From: Methanocorpusculum sp.
GTDB lineage: Archaea; Halobacteriota; Methanomicrobia; Methanomicrobiales; Methanocorpusculaceae
Direction of reading: 5' to 3'
DNA length: 9,003 bases
Assembly (NCBI GenBank): GCA_029987315.1
Contig: DALTVZ010000088.1
Span: 1 to 9,003 of the forward strand
Positions 5,183 to 9,003 of this stretch are shown here, piece by piece (the first letter of the stretch is position 1; every line of letters starts with the position of its first letter). The translations under genes and the position numbers were made by a program. The notes under the pieces are model-generated. The model had not been told where the DNA came from. It saw nothing but the letters and a program-made list of their open reading frames with translations, and did not search any database.

Positions 5183-5806
5183 ATGTCAATTGGAATTGGA
5201 GATAATTTAAGCGAATCTTTTGGTTATGCAAAAGATAAACTTGTGGGAAGTATTGGTAACTGGATCCTTCTGATCATCCTGACTATCATCCCGATCGTCA
5301 ACTTCATCGCAATTGGAACGTATTTGAAGATATTCCGCGGGGAAGACCCAAAAGTTGAAAATATTGGAAAGTCCTTTGTTGACGGCATTCTTGCGTTTAT
5401 CATTCTGTTCATCTACCTGCTTATCCCAATATTCATCTTCAGTATGGTAATGTGGACTGCTGTTTCAGGACTTACGACTGATTCCACAGCAACTCTTATA
5501 GGAGCCGGGATTGGTGGGATCATTTGGTTGATCATTTTCATTCTGTTCGGCCTTATTCTGACCCCAGCTCTGATCAACTTTGCCCGCAATGGATTTGGTG
5601 CAGCCTTCAAATTTGGCGAGATCTTTGGGATGATCAGCAAAGCCGGATGGCTTAACTACATCTTAGCCATAATCGTCCTTGGTATCATCTTTGGTCTCCT
5701 TGGTCTCCTTGAAATGATTCCCTACGTTGGATGGCTAATCATGATCATTATTTTCCCATTTCTCACAATCTGGGCCAGCAAGTTCTGGACAAACCTGTTC
5801 GAATAA
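5183..5806 (+). CDS. DUF4013 membrane protein, copy 2
   Basis: A 207-aa paralogue of copy 1. The ATG at 5183 is preferred to an in-frame TTG at 5168, because MSIGIGDNL matches copy 3 and lines up with MSNGIVANL of copy 1, and GAAGGG ends 7 nt before it. The same order of segments is visible: NLSESFGYAKDKL (8-20), IIPIVNFIAIGTYLK (35-49), FRGEDPKVENIGKSFVDG (51-68), the Gly-rich helix GAGIGGII (107-114), and INFARNGFGAAF (131-142). Most differences from copy 1 fall in residues 91-106, a loop between helices, and are otherwise conservative swaps inside membrane segments. Copy-specific charges appear near the conserved block (Lys143 and Glu146 in place of Ser and Thr). Function is unknown. Confidence 0.88.
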   Translation: MSIGIGDNLSESFGYAKDKLVGSIGNWILLIILTIIPIVNFIAIGTYLKIFRGEDPKVENIGKSFVDGILAFIILFIYLLIPIFIFSMVMWTAVSGLTTDSTATLIGAGIGGIIWLIIFILFGLILTPALINFARNGFGAAFKFGEIFGMISKAGWLNYILAIIVLGIIFGLLGLLEMIPYVGWLIMIIIFPFLTIWASKFWTNLFE

Positions 5807-5824
5807 GAACGCAAAACAAACTTA

Positions 5825-5839
5825 TTTTTTTCTTTTTTT
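5825..5839 (+). terminator. T-rich terminator after DUF4013 copy 2
   Basis: T7-C-T7 begins 18 nt after the stop and is preceded by ACAAACTTA, as after copy 1. Conservation of distance and sequence between copies supports a real terminator. Confidence 0.6.
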
Positions 5840-5867
5840 GGCTTCGGCCGGGTCATATCTTCCTGCC

Positions 5868-5886
5868 GAATCGTTTTATATATTTT
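5868..5886 (+). promoter_or_regulatory. Core promoter of DUF4013 copy 3
   Basis: The same 15 bp as before copy 2 (GAATCGTTTTATATA), continuing as TTTT. The TATA box is about 50 bp before the ATG at 5929, as in the other two copies. Confidence 0.62.
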
Positions 5887-5928
5887 CGAATCCTTCATTT
5901 ATATATCTCACAAATGAGAGGTATTTGT

Positions 5929-6594
5929 ATGTCAATTGGAATTGGAGATAACTTAACCGGATCTTTTGGTTTTGCAAAAGACAAGCTTGGCGGTAATTTC
6001 GTTACCTGGCTTATTTTGGCAGTACTAAATCTTGTTCCGATCGTAAACTGGATCGTTTTTGGAACATATGTTAAGGTCCTCCGGGGAAATGACCCGGATC
6101 TTGACAACATGGGGAAATCTTTTGTTGATGGGCTTCTTGCACTGATCATAGGTTTGATCTACATGATCGTCCCGATCATCCTGATGATCATTGTATCCGT
6201 CGGTATGTTCACCATCGGGTCGGTGGCCACTATTACTCCGGCATCCTCGGTCGTTCCGGATATGGCTGCAGGTGCAGGTGTTGCACTTATGTTTGGCCTG
6301 ATCATTCTCTGTATCATCGTCTCGATCCTGTTCTCTCTCCTCCTGATCCCGGCACTGGTCAACTTTGCCCGCAATGGATTTGGTGCAGCCTTCAGTTTTG
6401 GCACGATCCTTGGTATGATCAGCAAAGCCGGCTGGCTCAATTACATCGTCTCGATCATCCTCATCTGGATCATCTTCGGCGTTATCGTTTTGATCTGCAC
6501 GATCATCCCAATCATCGGCTGGATCTTCCTGATCTTCCTCATGCCGTTCCTCTACTGCTGGGGAGCAAAATACTTTGCAAACTTGTTCGAGTAA
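5929..6594 (+). CDS. DUF4013 membrane protein, copy 3 (divergent, with a loop insertion)
   Basis: A 221-aa paralogue. The frame is open further upstream, to 5731 inside copy 2, but the ATG at 5929 is chosen because MSIGIGDNL matches copy 2 and GAGAGG ends 7 nt before it. Conserved parts are the N-terminal GSFGFAKDKL (11-20), PIVNWIVFGTYVKVLRGNDP (37-56), GKSFVDGLLALIIGLIYM (62-79) and NFARNGFGAAFSFGTI (145-160). Compared with copies 1 and 2 it has about 13 extra residues around 92-116 (a Ser/Thr/Ala/Pro-rich loop ending in AAGAGVALM) and one more near 190. The C-terminus ends YFANLFE, like the others. It is the most divergent copy and appears slightly richer in G and C. Function is unknown. 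Confidence 0.88.
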   Translation: MSIGIGDNLTGSFGFAKDKLGGNFVTWLILAVLNLVPIVNWIVFGTYVKVLRGNDPDLDNMGKSFVDGLLALIIGLIYMIVPIILMIIVSVGMFTIGSVATITPASSVVPDMAAGAGVALMFGLIILCIIVSILFSLLLIPALVNFARNGFGAAFSFGTILGMISKAGWLNYIVSIILIWIIFGVIVLICTIIPIIGWIFLIFLMPFLYCWGAKYFANLFE

Positions 6595-6603
6595 GAACAA
6601 ACC

Positions 6604-6612
6604 TTTTTTTTT
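6604..6612 (+). terminator. Oligo-T terminator after DUF4013 copy 3
   Basis: A T9 run 10 nt after the stop, preceded by ACAAACC, which resembles the ACAAACTTA before the terminators of the other two copies. Confidence 0.55.
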
Positions 6613-6722
6613 AAATAATAGTATCAGCTTCTTCAAATTTTGCGCGTCATCACGCTTTCTTTTCTCAGGGGCTCCTTCATTACACGAAAAGCATACCTCT
6701 GCTTGTTTAAATAGTACTTAAA

Positions 6723-6738
6723 CGAAACTGATATATAG
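6723..6738 (+). promoter_or_regulatory. BRE/TATA promoter of the grpE-dnaK operon
   Basis: CGAAACTG followed by ATATATAG is a good BRE plus TATA box. The transcript would start near 6758-6762, giving a leader of about 25 nt with AGGA (6775-6778) before the ATG at 6786. A second TATA-like run, TTTAAATA at 6706-6713, lies upstream. No CIRCE-type repeat (TTAGCACTC and its complement) is present. Confidence 0.55.
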
Positions 6739-6785
6739 AACTGCAATACAACAAATATGTGCAACAAACGAAACAGGAAATAACC

Positions 6786-7319
6786 ATGGACAAACACATC
6801 AAGCCTCAGAATGTTAAAAGTGCTGACATATCTAAGGCAAAAAACACAAACCCGGATGAGAATCCCGTTCCTGAAACCACCGTTGTTGACGAACTCACAA
6901 AAAAATACGATGAACTCAATGACAAACATCTTCGTCTCGCTGCCGAATTCGAAAATTACAAAAAGCGTGCTAAACGCGATCAGGACAGCGCTGTCCGGTA
7001 TGCAAATGAATTTTTTGCGCTGGATATGCTCGATGTTCTCGACAATTTCGAACGTGCACTCAAAAGTGAGGACGAAAAACTTCGTGACGGGCTAGAGCAG
7101 ATCCATAAGCTCTACCTGTCCCTTCTATCCAGGAATGGGATTGAAGTGATCACAACCACCAACGGAACACAGTTTGACCCCGCAATCCACGAAGCGATCG
7201 CCAGTATCCCGGCGGACGCTCCGGAAGATTCGATCATAGACACCGTAGTTTCAGGATATACGATCCGCGACAAGGTGCTCCGCCATGCAAAAGTGACCGT
7301 AGCAAAGAAAAAAGAATAA
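6786..7319 (+). CDS. grpE: GrpE, nucleotide exchange factor for DnaK
   Basis: GrpE opens the nucleotide cleft of ADP-bound DnaK and so resets the Hsp70 cycle in the cytoplasm. The protein is 177 aa from the ATG at 6786. An in-frame GTG at 6759 would add 9 residues but lies at the predicted transcript start and lacks a ribosome binding site, whereas AGGA sits 7 nt before the ATG. The first 35 residues are polar and low in complexity. A long charged helix then begins, including [16 protein letters not shown] (about 50-65), which forms the GrpE dimer stalk, followed by [13 protein letters not shown] (80-92). The C-terminal beta domain has [19 protein letters not shown] and [18 protein letters not shown], all textbook GrpE sequences. 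dnaK begins 14 nt after the stop, so the two are co-transcribed. Confidence 0.96.
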   Translation: MDKHIKPQNVKSADISKAKNTNPDENPVPETTVVDELTKKYDELNDKHLRLAAEFENYKKRAKRDQDSAVRYANEFFALDMLDVLDNFERALKSEDEKLRDGLEQIHKLYLSLLSRNGIEVITTTNGTQFDPAIHEAIASIPADAPEDSIIDTVVSGYTIRDKVLRHAKVTVAKKKE

Positions 7320-7333
7320 TACAGGTATTAAAA

Positions 7334-9003
7334 ATGGCATCAAACAAAGTAATTGGAATCGACCTTGGGACCACCAACTCCTGCCTTGCTATCATGGAGG
7401 GTGGAAGCCCGGTCATCATTGCAAACTCCGAAGGATTCAGAACAACCCCGTCCGTAGTAGGGTTCTCCAAAGAAGGTGAAAGACTCGTCGGAAACGTTGC
7501 AAAACGTCAGGCGATCATCAACCCCACGAGAACCATCAGCTCGATCAAACGGTACATGGGCACCGATCACCCGACCGAGATCGACGGTAAGAAATATTCT
7601 CCGCAGGAGATCTCCGCTATGATCCTGCAGAAACTCAAGATGGATGCAGAAGCATATCTTGGCGAGAAGGTCCAAAAGGCTGTCATTACGGTCCCTGCCT
7701 ACTTCAACGACGCCCAGCGTCAGGCAACCAAAGATGCAGGCAAGATCGCCGGACTTGAGGTCCTTCGTATCATCAACGAACCAACGGCATCGGCTCTTGC
7801 ATACGGACTCGACAAAGAAAACGAGGTCACCGTCCTCGTTTACGACCTTGGCGGAGGAACATTCGATGTCTCCATCCTCACCCTTGACGATGGACTCTTC
7901 GAGGTCAAGTCGACCGCAGGAAACAACCGTCTCGGTGGAGATGACTTCGATGCACGCGTCGTTGACTTCCTCGCCGACGAATTCAAGAAGAAAGAAGGCG
8001 TTGACCTGAGAAAAGACCCGGTCGCACACCAGCGTCTGAAGGATGCTGCAGAGAAGGCAAAGATCGAACTTTCCTCACTGCAGAAAGCAAGCATCAACCT
8101 GCCATATATCACGGCAACCGCCGACGGACCAAAACACATGGATATTGACCTGACTCGTGCAAAGTTCGAGCAGCTCATCGGCGACCTTGTTCAGAAAACC
8201 GTTGAACCTGTCAAGCAGGCATTAAAGGATGCCGGCCTTACCGCAGCTGATATCAACCACGTCCTTCTTGTCGGAGGATCGACCCGTGTACCATACGTCG
8301 TAGACACCATCAGAAACCTCCTCGGCAAAGAGCCGGACAAGACCCTCAACCCTGACGAATGTGTTGCACTTGGTGCAGCAGTTCAGGGAGCAGTCCTCAC
8401 CGGTGAGACCAAGGATGTCGTCCTTTTGGATGTCACCCCGCTCACCCTCGGTATCGAGACGCTTGGCGGCATCGCCACCAAACTCATCGAGAGAAACACC
8501 ACCATCCCAACCAGGAAAAGCCAGATCTTCTCGACCGCGGCAGACAACCAGACCTCTGTTGAGATCCATGTTGTCCAGGGAGAACGTCAGTTCGCCCGTG
8601 ATAACTTCAGCCTTGGCAGATTCCAGCTCACTGGTATCCCGTCGGCACCCCGCGGTCTTCCGCAGATCGAAGTTACCTTCGACATCGACGCAAACGGTAT
8701 CGTTCATGTCTCCGCAAAGGATCTTGGAACCGGTCATGAGCAGTCTATGACCATCTCCGGCAGAAAAGACCTCAAAGATGATGAGATCGACAAGATGGTC
8801 AAGGACGCAAAACAGTTCGAAGCAGAGGATAAGAAACGCCGTGAAGAGATCGAACAGCGCAACAATGCCGACAATGCCGTCTACGCTGCAGAAAAACTCG
8901 TAAACGACAAAGAGACCGCTGACAAGATCGATGCTGAAGACAAGGAAAAAATCTCGTCTGCGGCCGCCGCCCTCAAAGAAGTCCTCGCAAAAGAGGATGC
9001 ATC
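7334..9003 (+). CDS. dnaK: DnaK, Hsp70 chaperone (partial, 3' end beyond the window)
   Basis: The Hsp70 ATPase that binds and releases exposed hydrophobic peptides with DnaJ and GrpE. The ATG at 7334 follows AGGT by 7 nt; 556 codons are present of an expected 610-620. The nucleotide-binding domain shows the phosphate-1 loop GIDLGTTNS (8-16), catalytic-loop Lys72 in [25 protein letters not shown] (120-136), [12 protein letters not shown] (147-158), phosphate-2 [10 protein letters not shown] (171-180) and the adenosine motif [10 protein letters not shown] (311-320). The interdomain linker [16 protein letters not shown] (361-376) leads to the beta substrate-binding domain, then the helical lid from about 480. 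The insert of roughly 24 residues found after about residue 77 in proteobacterial DnaK is absent, as in Gram-positive and archaeal Hsp70. One less usual spot is [10 protein letters not shown] (193-202), where Asp is common at the first Asn. dnaJ may follow outside the window. Confidence 0.97.
   Translation, partial: MASNKVIGIDLGTTNSCLAIMEGGSPVIIANSEGFRTTPSVVGFSKEGERLVGNVAKRQAIINPTRTISSIKRYMGTDHPTEIDGKKYSPQEISAMILQKLKMDAEAYLGEKVQKAVITVPAYFNDAQRQATKDAGKIAGLEVLRIINEPTASALAYGLDKENEVTVLVYDLGGGTFDVSILTLDDGLFEVKSTAGNNRLGGDDFDARVVDFLADEFKKKEGVDLRKDPVAHQRLKDAAEKAKIELSSLQKASINLPYITATADGPKHMDIDLTRAKFEQLIGDLVQKTVEPVKQALKDAGLTAADINHVLLVGGSTRVPYVVDTIRNLLGKEPDKTLNPDECVALGAAVQGAVLTGETKDVVLLDVTPLTLGIETLGGIATKLIERNTTIPTRKSQIFSTAADNQTSVEIHVVQGERQFARDNFSLGRFQLTGIPSAPRGLPQIEVTFDIDANGIVHVSAKDLGTGHEQSMTISGRKDLKDDEIDKMVKDAKQFEAEDKKRREEIEQRNNADNAVYAAEKLVNDKETADKIDAEDKEKISSAAAALKEVLAKEDA

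Larger units (their letters stand above)
4437..6594 (+). repeat. Tandem triplication of a DUF4013 gene unit
   Basis: Three consecutive copies of one gene (starts 4437, 5183 and 5929, exactly 746 bp apart each time) lie head to tail. Copies 1 and 2 share an exact 32-nt block (4542-4573 and 5288-5319). Copies 2 and 3 share an exact 36-nt block (5574-5609 and 6359-6394), present in copy 1 at 4828-4863 with one mismatch, and 25 nt over the start codon (5181-5205 and 5927-5951). Spacers carry related terminators and promoters, so the repeated unit includes its control signals. Confidence 0.85.

Noticed and set aside
5731..5928. Longer start for DUF4013 copy 3
   Set aside because: It would begin inside copy 2 and read through its terminator and the copy 3 promoter; MSIGIGDNL at 5929 aligns with the start of copy 2.
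4437..6594. Repeats as a CRISPR array or insertion sequence
   Set aside because: Repeat units are whole genes of about 746 bp without spacers, terminal inverted repeats or a transposase; paralogous duplication explains them.
6025..6636. 203-codon minus-strand open frame opposite DUF4013 copy 3
   Set aside because: It is a low-complexity Asp/Arg-rich translation produced by the antisense of a GATC- and ATC-rich hydrophobic gene; no ribosome binding site or family resemblance.
6759..6785. GTG start adding nine residues to GrpE
   Set aside because: It coincides with the predicted transcript start and has no ribosome binding site, while ATG 6786 has AGGA at proper distance.
6595..6785. CIRCE or HrcA-type operator before grpE
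   Set aside because: No TTAGCACTC/GAGTGCTAA pair is present; only a 4-bp hairpin around 6643-6654, which is not meaningful.
7340..8029. 229-codon minus-strand open frame opposite dnaK
   Set aside because: Long antisense frames are common under highly expressed dnaK genes with biased codons; the real gene on the plus strand is certain.
8222..8737. 171-codon minus-strand frame opposite dnaK
   Set aside because: Shadow of the substrate-binding half of DnaK, same reasoning as the other antisense frame.

Overview
The window is archaeal and almost certainly from a methanogen of the order Methanomicrobiales; Methanocorpusculum is my best guess, made from memory of protein style and moderate GC and not from a search. 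Supporting signs are archaeal core promoters (BRE-like purine/A tract plus TATA box about 25 bp before the expected transcript start), oligo-T terminators without GC-rich hairpins, strong GGAGG-type ribosome binding sites, a DUF4013 gene family typical of euryarchaea, and a GrpE-DnaK pair of the short bacterial/Gram-positive type that methanogens carry.

Left part (1-3475, minus strand): eight tightly coupled membrane-protein genes in the order MnhE, MnhF, MnhG, MbhD (DUF4040), MbhE, MnhB, MnhC, MnhD, the last cut by the window edge. All seven junctions are the same 4-nt ATGA stop/start overlap. This is the order of the Na+/H+ antiporter half of archaeal Mbh-type membrane-bound hydrogenases (mbhA-H), not of a free-standing Mrp antiporter, because the large NuoL-like MrpA is absent and only its two C-terminal pieces are present as separate genes. 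The hydrogenase half would be expected beyond position 1. Such a complex couples electron transfer between ferredoxin and H2 to a Na+/H+ gradient.

Middle (3476-6594, plus strand): a divergent control region of about 320 bp with several perfect short palindromes, then a 96-aa TM2-like membrane protein, a 350-bp intergenic stretch, and three tandem DUF4013 membrane-protein genes (207, 207 and 221 aa). The three are clear paralogues. Each has its own TATA box and T-rich terminator, so they look like three monocistronic units made by duplication, with blocks of near-identical DNA that suggest recent duplication or gene conversion. Their function is unknown; this is the least explained part of the window.

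Right part (6723-9003, plus strand): grpE followed 14 nt later by dnaK (556 residues present, C-terminus beyond the edge), the nucleotide-exchange factor and Hsp70 of one chaperone system, with a good BRE/TATA promoter in front of grpE and no CIRCE element. No tRNA, rRNA, CRISPR array, transposase or phage gene was seen.
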